The notes beneath the pieces were generated by a model. The model did no database searches. It was not told the origin of the DNA and saw only the letters and a program-made list of their open reading frames with translations. A stretch of 7,619 bases of DNA from Thermoplasmata archaeon (GTDB taxonomy: Archaea; Thermoplasmatota; E2; UBA202; JdFR-43), in NCBI GenBank assembly GCA_021157745.1, contig JAGGWA010000094.1:1-7619 (forward strand), given 5' to 3'. Position numbers and translations under genes: made by a program. This document shows positions 1-6,967 of the stretch, in pieces (position 1 is the first letter of the stretch; every line of letters begins with the position of its first letter).

Positions 1-224
1 ATCCAATAAAGCACTAACGATGTTCTGTTTTCTACTATTACCCCTATGACATTTACTTTTCCATATTTACTAATATCTTCTCCATTGAAAATTATTTCTC
101 CATTTATGATGGACAAAGAAGACCGCTGTTTTTCCTCGCTTTTAAGGCAACCCGTTATTACCATTATAAATAAGAGCAGTGGGATGCACGTCTTAGCAAT
201 TTTCATTAAGTTTTTATTTTTCAT
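1..224 (-). CDS. Lipoprotein, N-terminal part (runs off left edge)
   Basis: This open frame has no stop inside the window; 74 codons are visible from the ATG at 224. The N-terminus is a bacterial-style lipoprotein signal: charged MKNKNLMKIAK, a hydrophobic stretch (residues 14-24) and a lipobox ITGC with the lipidated cysteine at residue 26. A polar KSEEKQRSS linker follows, then a beta-rich start (SIINGEIIFNGEDI) ending in the segment NVIGVIVENRTS. This part has a FxxL/NxT look common in surface-anchored domains, but I do not recognise the family. The mature protein would be tethered outside the membrane. The ATG lies 4 bases past the caspase stop, so the two are probably cotranscribed and act in the same compartment. 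No ribosome-binding sequence precedes the ATG. An alternative start is Met7 (ATG at 206), about 24 bases after a TATAAAA at 233-227, which would fit a leaderless internal promoter and still keep the signal peptide. Confidence 0.75.
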   Translation of the reverse strand, partial: MKNKNLMKIAKTCIPLLLFIMVITGCLKSEEKQRSSLSIINGEIIFNGEDISKYGKVNVIGVIVENRTSLVLYW

Positions 225-228
225 GATT

Positions 229-1794
229 TTATAGATAAAATAATACATTTGGATTTCCGTCAAATTGCTGAGCATAGTTGTCTGGATCATCATAACCATT
301 ATCTTTTAACCAATCTATCTGTTGTTGTTTTGCCCACTGGAAGTTTCCCTCCATATCTTGATGCCCAGATTGCCCATGCCATAATCCTCTCTCCATAAAT
401 TCATATGTCCAAACACCATTTTGATATCGTTCATATCCATATGATTTCCCATCTGCAGTGCATGCTGTGGTCATATACCTATTTATCTTATTTGTATCTT
501 GGGTTACAACTTCATCCATCCCCCCAGAATGACAAGCATCCAAGAATATAAATAATTTGCCTGCATATCCTGCAAAAACCTCTTTTAGTTCAGTGTCTCT
601 CAAATTTCCCTTTGTGTTTGTATTATCACTAAGGGCATCATAACAACATAACTCTGATGCCTTTCCAGATGAATACTTATCTCCGTGCCCTGAGAAGACA
701 AATACAACTTTGCAGTTGCTATCTGCAAAACGAATGGTATCCCATATACAATCTTTTATTTTTTGTTCTGTTGCAGCAGAATTGATTAAATAATATTTTA
801 CTACATAGTCTTTAGTGTGTAAAAAATCTCTCCAGTCATTCGCATCATTTACACAGTAGGATAGATCAGAAAGATATGCATAGTCATTTATTCCCACGAC
901 AACCGCTTGTTTTTTATTTTTGGTGTATGGGCTTGTATAATAAACATTCTTTTCCTGCCAATATGTTAAGCCATCGTTGTCATAATCATTGTAATAACAC
1001 TGGAACCATGCTCCGGCATCCACACCTGTTCTTGTTTCTCTGCTAAATCCAGTCTTTACACTATAAGTAATTTCTAAAGTTCTCTCATCTTTACTCGTAT
1101 AATCTATATCAAGCTTGTCATCCCACCACACATCGTCATCCCATACCTGTATTTTTATTGGTATATTTTCTTGGTTATCTGGAACATTTATCTCACAATG
1201 CCAATTTGGAGAAACATCATTATCGTTTTTATGAAAAACAGAACTTTTCTTCCAAGTATCATAAATATATACCTTAACATACATGTCTGCTGCTGTTCCC
1301 CAATCCACGCTATCATAGCATTTCAATCTTTTTATATTCACTGTTACTTTAATATCAACTGTAGGATCCCAGTCTGTTTTTGTATCCATGGTTTTGACAG
1401 AGGGTTCGGCATAGATTGCCAGAAGATATATTGTTGGTGTTAAATCTTTATCTATTGCAACCAGCTTTATTTCATGCTCTCCAGCCTTCATAAACCAGTG
1501 AGAAAGATTGTTGTCCATATCTTCGTAGCCACCACATTTATAATCCAGATCCCAGTAATATCGGAATGCATTTGGATGAATTTTTGTGGCATCTATATTA
1601 AAAACTTCACCAGCTTTTATCCTTCTGTACAATCCAAGATTGATTATTTTGATGGGCGTTTTATCTTTTCCATCTGGAATTCCGTCATTATCACAATCTG
1701 GATTGAAAGGGCTTGTTCCTGTTTTTAGTTCATATACATCTGTTAATCCATCTCTATCGCTATCTATTGCTGGATTATCTGTATAATTCTTCAA
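229..1794 (-). CDS. Secreted multi-domain caspase-family (C14) protease, main body
   Basis: Numbering is from the in-frame TTG at 1794 (521 codons), which is probably not the true start. Domains in order: calcium-type TSP3 repeats (residues 11-48, DSDRDGLTD and DNDGIPDGKD); a PKD-like beta domain (about 50-130, with WDLD and F-x-x-x-GEHEIKL); a C2-like domain (about 145-245, with ADMYVKVYI, WDDD and DDKLDID); a second TSP3-like unit (269-290, YDNDGLTYWQE); and a C-terminal caspase fold (about 296-521). The caspase domain has the opening strand QAVVVGINDY, the catalytic histidine in SGHG (His370) and the catalytic cysteine in DACHSGG (Cys421), which is the metacaspase/orthocaspase pattern of clan CD. 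The TSP3, PKD and C2 modules imply an extracellular, calcium-dependent enzyme; twelve cysteines could allow disulfides. No signal peptide exists in this frame. One lies in the overlapping frame 1945-1775 just upstream, so the gene is likely one reading frame broken by a one-base shift. The substrate is unknown; metacaspase-like enzymes usually cut after Arg or Lys. Confidence 0.85.
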   Translation of the reverse strand: MKNYTDNPAIDSDRDGLTDVYELKTGTSPFNPDCDNDGIPDGKDKTPIKIINLGLYRRIKAGEVFNIDATKIHPNAFRYYWDLDYKCGGYEDMDNNLSHWFMKAGEHEIKLVAIDKDLTPTIYLLAIYAEPSVKTMDTKTDWDPTVDIKVTVNIKRLKCYDSVDWGTAADMYVKVYIYDTWKKSSVFHKNDNDVSPNWHCEINVPDNQENIPIKIQVWDDDVWWDDKLDIDYTSKDERTLEITYSVKTGFSRETRTGVDAGAWFQCYYNDYDNDGLTYWQEKNVYYTSPYTKNKKQAVVVGINDYAYLSDLSYCVNDANDWRDFLHTKDYVVKYYLINSAATEQKIKDCIWDTIRFADSNCKVVFVFSGHGDKYSSGKASELCCYDALSDNTNTKGNLRDTELKEVFAGYAGKLFIFLDACHSGGMDEVVTQDTNKINRYMTTACTADGKSYGYERYQNGVWTYEFMERGLWHGQSGHQDMEGNFQWAKQQQIDWLKDNGYDDPDNYAQQFDGNPNVLFYL

Positions 1795-1945
1795 TATCTG
1801 GCATAATTCCCTTTTCTATGCACATAGAAAAGATGTTTTTTATTTCTTTGCTATCATCATTTATTGAAGGAGACATCGCAATTGATGATGGCATTACAAA
1901 CATTCCAACTATTGCCAATATACCCAATATTTTCCAACCTTTCAT
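1775..1945 (-). CDS. Signal-peptide segment of the caspase gene (frame-shifted 5' part)
   Basis: This is a 56-codon frame from the ATG at 1945, ending in TAA at 1777-1775 and overlapping the caspase frame by 20 bases. It starts MKGWK, has a hydrophobic core over residues 6-18 and a likely signal-peptidase site after SSIA (residue 23), followed by a polar, helical-looking segment up to EELYR. This is a textbook Sec signal peptide plus spacer with no enzyme domain of its own, while the downstream caspase frame has all the extracellular domains and no signal. I read them as one gene. The start is supported by GGTGAT at 1954-1949; a TTG four codons upstream is less likely because it lies inside that site. 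Joining the frames requires skipping one base (+1) between the TAG of the caspase frame at 1818-1816 and the TAA at 1777-1775. Alternatives are a real mutation, a sequencing error (AAAAGGG at 1815-1809 is the likeliest spot), recoding, or a separate small secreted peptide. Confidence 0.7.
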   Translation of the reverse strand: MKGWKILGILAIVGMFVMPSSIAMSPSINDDSKEIKNIFSMCIEKGIMPDIEELYR

Positions 1946-1948
1946 TTC

Positions 1949-1985
1949 ATCACCCAATAATGTAATCCGATTTTTTTTTTATATT
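1949..1985 (-). promoter_or_regulatory. Probable archaeal promoter and ribosome-binding site of the caspase gene
   Basis: On the minus strand, AATATA followed by a ten-base A tract (about 1985-1971) resembles an archaeal TATA box. Its centre, near 1979, predicts a transcript start near 1954. GGTGAT at 1954-1949 matches the archaeal 16S tail complement and lies just before the ATG at 1945, so the leader would be only about 10 bases. The match is by eye; the A tract makes the exact box position uncertain. Confidence 0.4.
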
Positions 1986-2126
1986 GCTTTTCTTCATCAA
2001 AATTGCTCTACAAAAACAAGCCTGCTTCCTGCCGCCGACACGAAAAGAATGAAAAGGAATAACTGACAGCATACCACCTTTTATGAAACAAATTTTTATC
2101 TCATGCCAATGAAAGAACGGTAAGAG

Positions 2127-2134
2127 AAAAACTT
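2127..2134 (-). terminator. Possible T-rich archaeal terminator after the transporter gene
   Basis: A run of five T on the minus strand (2131-2127), followed by CTCTTACC, lies about 17 bases past the transporter stop. Archaeal transcription often ends at such short T tracts without a hairpin. The remainder of the gap down to 1986 shows no gene, hairpin or RNA motif that I can support. Confidence 0.2.
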
Positions 2135-2147
2135 ATTCGTTGTCTTT

Positions 2148-2996
2148 TTATGATTTCTTCGAAAGAAAATATATTCCCAGGAATAGCAGGAGAATGCCAA
2201 AAATTTGCAATGCTGTCATGGTTTCGTGAAGGGCTATGAAAGCAAAGATGGAGGCGAAGAAAGGAGATGAAAGTTCCAAAGCAGCTACTTTGGCAGCTTT
2301 TATTCTTTTCAATCCCTCATAATAAAATATTGTTCCTATGGCGACGACAATGCCAACAAGAATTTGATATGCATTGTCTATTCTCACTGCCCTTGCAATC
2401 AAAATTAGAATGAATGAAGCAATGGAAAAGCGATAAAATGTTATTATGCCTGCGTTCAGGCTGCGGAGATGCCTTCTCGCTGCAATGGCTGTTGTTGCCC
2501 ATGCGATTGTTGCGAGCAATACCATCAGATCTCCAAAGCTTCCTATTTTCAATGAAAGAATATTTTGGATGCTTTTTCCCGTTATCAAAATTGCTGATGA
2601 AATCATTGAGAATATGCCGCCATAATCATATTTTGTAAGGCTTTCATTCAAAAGAAAGAAGCCGAATAGTATGACAAGCAAAGGTTGCATATGTGCTATT
2701 ATGACAGCATTTATAACAGGAATCTCTGATATCGCAAAGAAGTATATCAAATCGGCGAAAACTGTTCCAGCAATGGCAATATAAAGAATGGCAGGAATTT
2801 TTTTGGCATCCACACAAAACCTTCCTTTTGTAAAGATGACATATGGAATGGAAACCATTGCAATCACAATTGCTCTTACAACGGAAGTATGAAGAAAATC
2901 GCTATTTGAATAGGAAAGCTTCGCAAGCACAGGCTCCAGAGCCCACATTATGCTTGCAAATAGAATGAAAGCAATGCCTTTGCCTTCCTCCTTCAC
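2148..2996 (-). CDS. EamA/DMT-family membrane transporter
   Basis: A 282-residue integral membrane protein with about ten hydrophobic helices arranged as two EamA repeats (about residues 7-137 and 150-280), the usual length and layout for the drug/metabolite transporter superfamily. Family marks are [16 protein letters not shown] in the first helix pair, [22 protein letters not shown] closing repeat one, and [20 protein letters not shown] plus [13 protein letters not shown] closing repeat two. Such proteins move amino acids, nucleosides or other small metabolites; the substrate cannot be read from sequence. The start is GTG (2996-2994), which shares GTGA with the TGA stop of hutU, so translation is probably coupled. 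No separate ribosome-binding sequence is seen. The operon position hints at moving histidine, urocanate or a breakdown product, but that is inference only. Confidence 0.9.
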   Translation of the reverse strand: MKEEGKGIAFILFASIMWALEPVLAKLSYSNSDFLHTSVVRAIVIAMVSIPYVIFTKGRFCVDAKKIPAILYIAIAGTVFADLIYFFAISEIPVINAVIIAHMQPLLVILFGFFLLNESLTKYDYGGIFSMISSAILITGKSIQNILSLKIGSFGDLMVLLATIAWATTAIAARRHLRSLNAGIITFYRFSIASFILILIARAVRIDNAYQILVGIVVAIGTIFYYEGLKRIKAAKVAALELSSPFFASIFAFIALHETMTALQIFGILLLFLGIYFLSKKS

Positions 2997-4636
2997 TTTA
3001 ACATTGGCATTTTTATGCCAAATTTCTTCGCATTTTTGATAGCTTCCTCATATCCAGCGTCTGCATGCCTCACAATGCCCATGCCCGGGTCGGTTTTAAA
3101 CACACGCTTTATGCGCTCATCGGTTTCCTTGCTTCCATCCAAAACAACGGTCATGCCCGCATGCGTCGCCAGGCCAATGCCGACGCCGCCGCCATTGTGT
3201 ATGGAAACATTGTCGGCGCCTGCAGCCACGTTGAGCATTGCATTTAGCAAAGGCCAGTCCGCTATGGCGTCGCTTCCATCTTTCATTCCTTCCGTTTCGC
3301 GATTTGGCGAGGCAACGCTTCCTGCATCGAGGTGGTCTCTCGTTACAGCTATTGGCCCTATAACCCCTTCCCTGACAAGTTCGTTCATTTTGAGAGCAAA
3401 TTTATCGCGCTCACCATATCCAAGCCAGCAAACGCGAGCTGGTAAGCCTTCCCATGGAAGATACTGCTCAGCTTTTTCTATCCAGTTTTTGAGTGTGGCA
3501 TTCTCTGGAAACATCTTTAACACGAGTTCATCCGTTGCAAGAATATCTTTTTCATCTCCAGTAAGGGCAATCCATCTGAATGGGCCGCGTCCTTCAAAAA
3601 ACATTGGGCGTATGTAAGCGAGAACAAAGCCCGGATAATCAAAAGCATTTTTTACACCTGCCTCATATGCTTGGCCACGCAAATTATTTCCGTAGTCAAA
3701 AACAACTGCACCATTTTTCTTGAAGGAAAGCATTGCTTTACAGTGCTCCGCCATCGATTTCATAGAAAGTTCGATATATTTTTTAGGATCGCTTTTACGC
3801 AATTCAATTGCCTCATGCAAATTACTGCCATAATAACCTGCTGGGACATATCCATTTAATGCATCGTGAGCAGAGGTCTGATCAGTAACAACATCCGGAG
3901 TAATGCCACGCTTCACCAGCTCAGGATGCACATCAGCGCAGTTGCCAAGCAATGCAACAGATTTTGCCTCCTTTTCCTCAACCGCATTTTTTACAATTTC
4001 CAGCGCTTCATCCAGATCGGCAGTTTTCTCATCAACATATCCAGCTCTTAGCCTTCTATCTATGCGAGCCTCATCACACTCCACAACCAAAGCAACGCCC
4101 CCATTCATTTTTATGGCAAGCGGTTGCGCCCCGCCCATGCCGCCGAGTCCGCCGCTTAACACAAATTTTCCTCGGAGTGTGCCATCGAAATGTTTTCTGG
4201 CAACCGCTGCAAATGTTTCATATGTCCCCTGTATGATGCCCTGCGTTCCAATATAAGCCCATGAGCCAGCTGTCATCTGCCCGTACATTATGAGACCGAG
4301 ATCTTCAAGCTCGTAAAACTTTTCCCATGTGCTCCATTTTGGAACAAGATTGGAATTTGCTATAAGCACAATAGGACTTTGTTTCGTTGTTTTGAATACT
4401 GCAACAGGCTTGCCAGATTGAACGAGCATGGTTTCATCTTCTTCTAACTCTTTCAAGGTTTCAACAATTGCATGATAGCTTTCCCAGTTTCTTGCAGCCT
4501 TACCAGAGCCCCCATAAACGATGAGCTGATCTGGCAATTCTGCATTCTCAAGATTGTTTTCAAGCATCCTTAAAATTCCTTCCTGTCTCCATCCCTTACA
4601 ACGCAAACTTTTACCTCTTGCAGCCTTAATTTGCAT
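2993..4636 (-). CDS. hutU: Urocanate hydratase (urocanase)
   Basis: A 547-residue cytoplasmic enzyme that adds water to urocanate, giving 4-imidazolone-5-propionate, the second step of histidine degradation; it uses tightly bound NAD+ as an electrophile. Length matches the family (about 550-560). Visible marks are the N-terminal [13 protein letters not shown] and [36 protein letters not shown] (from about residue 121), the glycine-rich NAD-binding loop [11 protein letters not shown] (161-171), the block [16 protein letters not shown] (250-265), and the signature [14 protein letters not shown] with the active-site cysteine at residue 403. The ATG at 4636 is supported because bacterial urocanases begin with the same RG-x-x-x-x-CKGW motif a few residues in. 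No ribosome-binding sequence precedes it, but a TATA-like box sits about 24 bases upstream, fitting a leaderless mRNA. No other hut gene is in the window. It is followed by a transporter through a 4-base overlap. Confidence 0.97.
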   Translation of the reverse strand: MQIKAARGKSLRCKGWRQEGILRMLENNLENAELPDQLIVYGGSGKAARNWESYHAIVETLKELEEDETMLVQSGKPVAVFKTTKQSPIVLIANSNLVPKWSTWEKFYELEDLGLIMYGQMTAGSWAYIGTQGIIQGTYETFAAVARKHFDGTLRGKFVLSGGLGGMGGAQPLAIKMNGGVALVVECDEARIDRRLRAGYVDEKTADLDEALEIVKNAVEEKEAKSVALLGNCADVHPELVKRGITPDVVTDQTSAHDALNGYVPAGYYGSNLHEAIELRKSDPKKYIELSMKSMAEHCKAMLSFKKNGAVVFDYGNNLRGQAYEAGVKNAFDYPGFVLAYIRPMFFEGRGPFRWIALTGDEKDILATDELVLKMFPENATLKNWIEKAEQYLPWEGLPARVCWLGYGERDKFALKMNELVREGVIGPIAVTRDHLDAGSVASPNRETEGMKDGSDAIADWPLLNAMLNVAAGADNVSIHNGGGVGIGLATHAGMTVVLDGSKETDERIKRVFKTDPGMGIVRHADAGYEEAIKNAKKFGIKMPMLK

Positions 4637-4654
4637 GAAAAAATATGAGAAAGG

Positions 4655-4664
4655 AATATTTATT
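4655..4664 (-). promoter_or_regulatory. TATA-like box of hutU (leaderless promoter)
   Basis: The minus strand reads AATAAATATT here. Its centre is about 24 bases before the first base of the hutU ATG (4636), the distance expected if transcription starts at the ATG itself. This agrees with the lack of a ribosome-binding sequence upstream of hutU. It is an eye-matched motif in AT-rich DNA. Confidence 0.45.
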
Positions 4665-4691
4665 GATTGCCACTCGTTTATCCACTATTTT

Positions 4692-4700
4692 TTTAAATAA
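4692..4700 (+). promoter_or_regulatory. TATA-like box of the ferredoxin-AOR operon (leaderless promoter)
   Basis: TTTAAATAA, preceded by more T, has its centre 24 bases before the ATG at 4720, so transcription would start at or beside that ATG. No ribosome-binding sequence lies before it. This supports 4720 as the ferredoxin start rather than an in-frame ATG at 4645, which would lie upstream of this box and add 25 residues with no family match. Confidence 0.45.
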
Positions 4701-4719
4701 AATTCTGATTACCCTTTTG

Positions 4720-5118
4720 ATGTATGTTAAAGCCATTCCTGAAAATTGTTCTGGTTGTATGGTTTGTGAGCTCGTCTGCACAATGAAACATTTTGGCGTC
4801 ATAAACAGATACAAATCTGGCATAAGGATAGAAAGAAAAAGTGTCACGGAAGATATTCCGCATGTGTGCAGTCAAGGCAATGAATGCAATTATGAATGCA
4901 TAGCAGCATGCAAATATGATGCAATTGAAAAGAGAGAGGATGGAGTAGTTAGGGTCATAGAAGAAAAATGTGTCGGATGCCGCCTATGTGAGCTCGCCTG
5001 CCCGCTCAATGCTATACATATTCATGAGAAAATGGCTTATAAATGCGATTTGTGTGGTGGCGAGCCGGAGTGCGTTAAATATTGCTCACAGAATGCCCTG
5101 CAATTGGTGGAGGGATAA
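4720..5118 (+). CDS. Four-cluster ferredoxin-like electron-transfer subunit of AOR
   Basis: A 132-residue protein with sixteen cysteines in four sets, enough for four [4Fe-4S] clusters: C10-C13-C16-C20; C50-C56-C60-C64; C84-C87-C90-C94; C109-C112-C118-C122. This is the DmsB/HycB-like arrangement of electron-transfer subunits. It has no signal peptide and should be cytoplasmic. The gene ends one base before the AOR start, so it most likely carries electrons to or from AOR. Known parallels are the WOS subunit of Pyrococcus WOR5 and AorA of bacterial AorABC-type enzymes. The start at 4720 (MYVKAIPENC) places the first cysteine motif at the usual distance from the N-terminus; an earlier ATG at 4645 adds 25 residues overlapping the promoter. 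The exact redox partner beyond AOR is not shown. Confidence 0.92.
   Translation: MYVKAIPENCSGCMVCELVCTMKHFGVINRYKSGIRIERKSVTEDIPHVCSQGNECNYECIAACKYDAIEKREDGVVRVIEEKCVGCRLCELACPLNAIHIHEKMAYKCDLCGGEPECVKYCSQNALQLVEG
5109..5114 (+). promoter_or_regulatory. Ribosome-binding site of the AOR gene
   Basis: GGAGGG lies five bases before the ATG at 5120 and inside the last codons of the ferredoxin gene. It decides the AOR start: the frame is open for 50 more codons upstream, but these lie across the ferredoxin gene and match nothing in the AOR family. Confidence 0.7.
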
Positions 5119-5119
5119 A

Positions 5120-6967
5120 ATGTATGTTGAAAATGGTTGTTATGGTGGGAAAATTCTGTTTATTGATTTGGAAAAGGAAGAAGGAAAACGTCAAGCTATT
5201 GGCGACAGCTTTGCTTTGAAATATCTTGGAGGCGATGGCTTCGGAGCATATTTTATGAATAAATATATGGATCCAAGCGTGGATGCTTTCTCTCCAGACA
5301 ACATAATCGTTATAGCTCCAGGCCTGCTTACTGGCACAATATTCCCAACTGCTGGAAAAGTTGCATTCTTTTCAAAATCTCCATTGACAGGCAGGTGGGC
5401 TGAAGCTTTCTCCGGAGGAAGCCTGGGTTTCACTTTAAAACAGGCAGGATATGATGCAGTTATAATAAAGGGAAAGGCAAAGAAGCTCTCATATCTGGTA
5501 ATAAAAGATGATGAAATCGTTATAAAGGATGCAAGCCATCTTGCTGGTTTAACGACGAGAGAAACAGCAGAGATAATTAAGAAGGATGAGAGCGGCAAAT
5601 TTAAAGAATTTTCAGTTGCTTCCATAGGACCGGCTGGAGAAAAGCTCGTTAAATTTGCTTCCATAGACAGCGATGAACGCCAGTTTGGAAGAGCTGGAAT
5701 AGGAGCTGTAATGGGGAGTAAAAATCTCAAAGCAATAGCTGTTTATGGAAGCAAGGATATAAAGGTGGCGAAACCAGATAAAATGTACGAGCTTTTCCAA
5801 CAATATTACACAACCATGATAAATCATCCTTCTTTTCAGGATGATGGAAAATATGGAACAGGCGAATTTTTGGAATGGATGAACAGCCAGCGTGGTACAT
5901 TTCCAACACGTAACTGGAGGGAGGGAGTCTTCGATAACAGAAAGCAAATCGATCCATATTACTGGGCTCCTCGCTATGTGATAAAAAATAAAGCATGTGT
6001 GCAATGTCCAAAGCCTTGTGGAAAGGCATTTGTGCTTAAGGGAAAATATGATGCTATGCTCGATGGCGTGGAATATGAAACTTTGTTTGCCCTCGGAAGC
6101 AATTGTGGAGTTGGAGACATCGAGGCGGTTGCTAAAGCAAATGAGCTGTGCGATTTATATGGCATGGACACAATATCTACAGGAGGCGTAATAGGCTTCG
6201 TAATGGATTTGTATGAAAATGGGTTGCTGAGCAAAGAAGACATAGGCGTGGATGCAAAATTTGGAAATGGCGATGCAATGCTCGAGTTAATAGAAAAGAT
6301 AGCAAGGCGGGAAGGCATTGGCGATGCTATGGCGGAGGGTGTGGCGGCGATGGCAGCGAAGCTTGGAGGCGACGCCACCAAATATGCTGTTCATGTTGGA
6401 AAAATGGAGCCTCCCGCCTATGATGTTCGCGGCATAAAGGGAATGGCTCTCGCCTTCATGACCTCGCCACGAGGAGCTTGTCATTTGCGTTCTGGAGCTT
6501 ATGCGTTGGAGCTTACTGGAAAATTCTGGAAGTATGAAGGCGTCGACAGGCTAAGCAGCAAGAATAAAGGACAGGAGATAGCCGATATGGAAAACTTCAT
6601 GGCGGTATATGATGCGTTGGGTGTGTGTAAATTTTCGCGAGGAATTTTCCTGCTCAACTTTTACGATGCTCTGGATGCTGCCATTGGAAGAGGGTTCAGC
6701 GAGGAAGAGCTGCTTAAAATTGGAGAGCGCATCCACAATTTAAAGCACATATTTAATATAAAGGCTGGATGGAAACGTGAGGATACAAAGCTGCCAGAAA
6801 AATTCAGAGTGCCGATTCCAGAAGGGCCATCGAAAGGAAGCTATGTGAGTAAGGAAGAAGAGAAAGAAATGCTCGAAGATTATTTCAAAGCAAGAGGATG
6901 GGATAAGAAAGGGGTGCCAAAGAAGGAGAAACTTGAAGAGCTTGAAATAGAAGAATTTATGGAATGA
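5120..6967 (+). CDS. aor: Aldehyde ferredoxin oxidoreductase (tungsten/molybdenum bis-pterin enzyme)
   Basis: A complete 615-residue AOR that interconverts aldehydes and carboxylic acids with ferredoxin-level electrons, holding one W (or Mo) bis-tungstopterin and one [4Fe-4S] cluster. Length is close to Pyrococcus furiosus AOR (about 605). Order of marks: N-terminal GGKILFIDL and the ALKYLGGDGFGAYFM region; SKSPLTGRWAEAFSGGSLG (from 85) and RAGIGAVMGSKNLKA (191-205) of the cofactor-binding domain; cluster cysteines C293-x2-C296-x3-C300 with the fourth in DALGVC (C503); CDLYGMDTISTG (344-355); and DVRGIKGMALAF followed by SPRGACH (435-455), with His455 probably the catalytic histidine. The C-terminus KEKLEELEIEEF closely resembles the Pyrococcus enzyme. 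From memory of that protein, its subunit-bridging iron ligands (Glu and His) are here Lys339 and Leu388, consistent with a hetero-oligomer with the ferredoxin subunit. It overlaps the next gene by ATGA. The substrate range, and whether W or Mo is used, cannot be told. Confidence 0.95.
   Translation: MYVENGCYGGKILFIDLEKEEGKRQAIGDSFALKYLGGDGFGAYFMNKYMDPSVDAFSPDNIIVIAPGLLTGTIFPTAGKVAFFSKSPLTGRWAEAFSGGSLGFTLKQAGYDAVIIKGKAKKLSYLVIKDDEIVIKDASHLAGLTTRETAEIIKKDESGKFKEFSVASIGPAGEKLVKFASIDSDERQFGRAGIGAVMGSKNLKAIAVYGSKDIKVAKPDKMYELFQQYYTTMINHPSFQDDGKYGTGEFLEWMNSQRGTFPTRNWREGVFDNRKQIDPYYWAPRYVIKNKACVQCPKPCGKAFVLKGKYDAMLDGVEYETLFALGSNCGVGDIEAVAKANELCDLYGMDTISTGGVIGFVMDLYENGLLSKEDIGVDAKFGNGDAMLELIEKIARREGIGDAMAEGVAAMAAKLGGDATKYAVHVGKMEPPAYDVRGIKGMALAFMTSPRGACHLRSGAYALELTGKFWKYEGVDRLSSKNKGQEIADMENFMAVYDALGVCKFSRGIFLLNFYDALDAAIGRGFSEEELLKIGERIHNLKHIFNIKAGWKREDTKLPEKFRVPIPEGPSKGSYVSKEEEKEMLEDYFKARGWDKKGVPKKEKLEELEIEEFME

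Noticed and set aside
1971..1980. A run of ten T on the plus strand, considered as a terminator
   Set aside because: No plus-strand gene reads into it; it is better explained as the A tract of the minus-strand promoter.
1713..2066. A 117-codon plus-strand open frame across the caspase 5' end and promoter
   Set aside because: Antisense to the signal peptide and the TSP3 repeats; its hydrophobic look comes from the AT-rich complement.
1950..2072. A 40-codon minus-strand frame ending just before the caspase signal-peptide start, with GGTGG one base before its ATG
   Set aside because: The spacing is too short for a working ribosome-binding site, the tail is low-complexity lysine from the A tract, it runs through the probable caspase promoter, and it has no recognisable domain.
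3015..3617. A 200-codon plus-strand open frame opposite hutU
   Set aside because: It lies wholly antisense to a strongly conserved enzyme gene; its Ser/Pro-rich, repetitive composition is that of a complementary-strand shadow.
4970..5119. A 50-codon N-terminal extension of the AOR frame
   Set aside because: It overlaps the conserved ferredoxin gene, and a strong ribosome-binding site precedes the ATG at 5120, where AOR similarity begins.
5191..5730. A 179-codon minus-strand open frame opposite the AOR gene
   Set aside because: Antisense to conserved AOR sequence, with no start signal or domain; a shadow frame.
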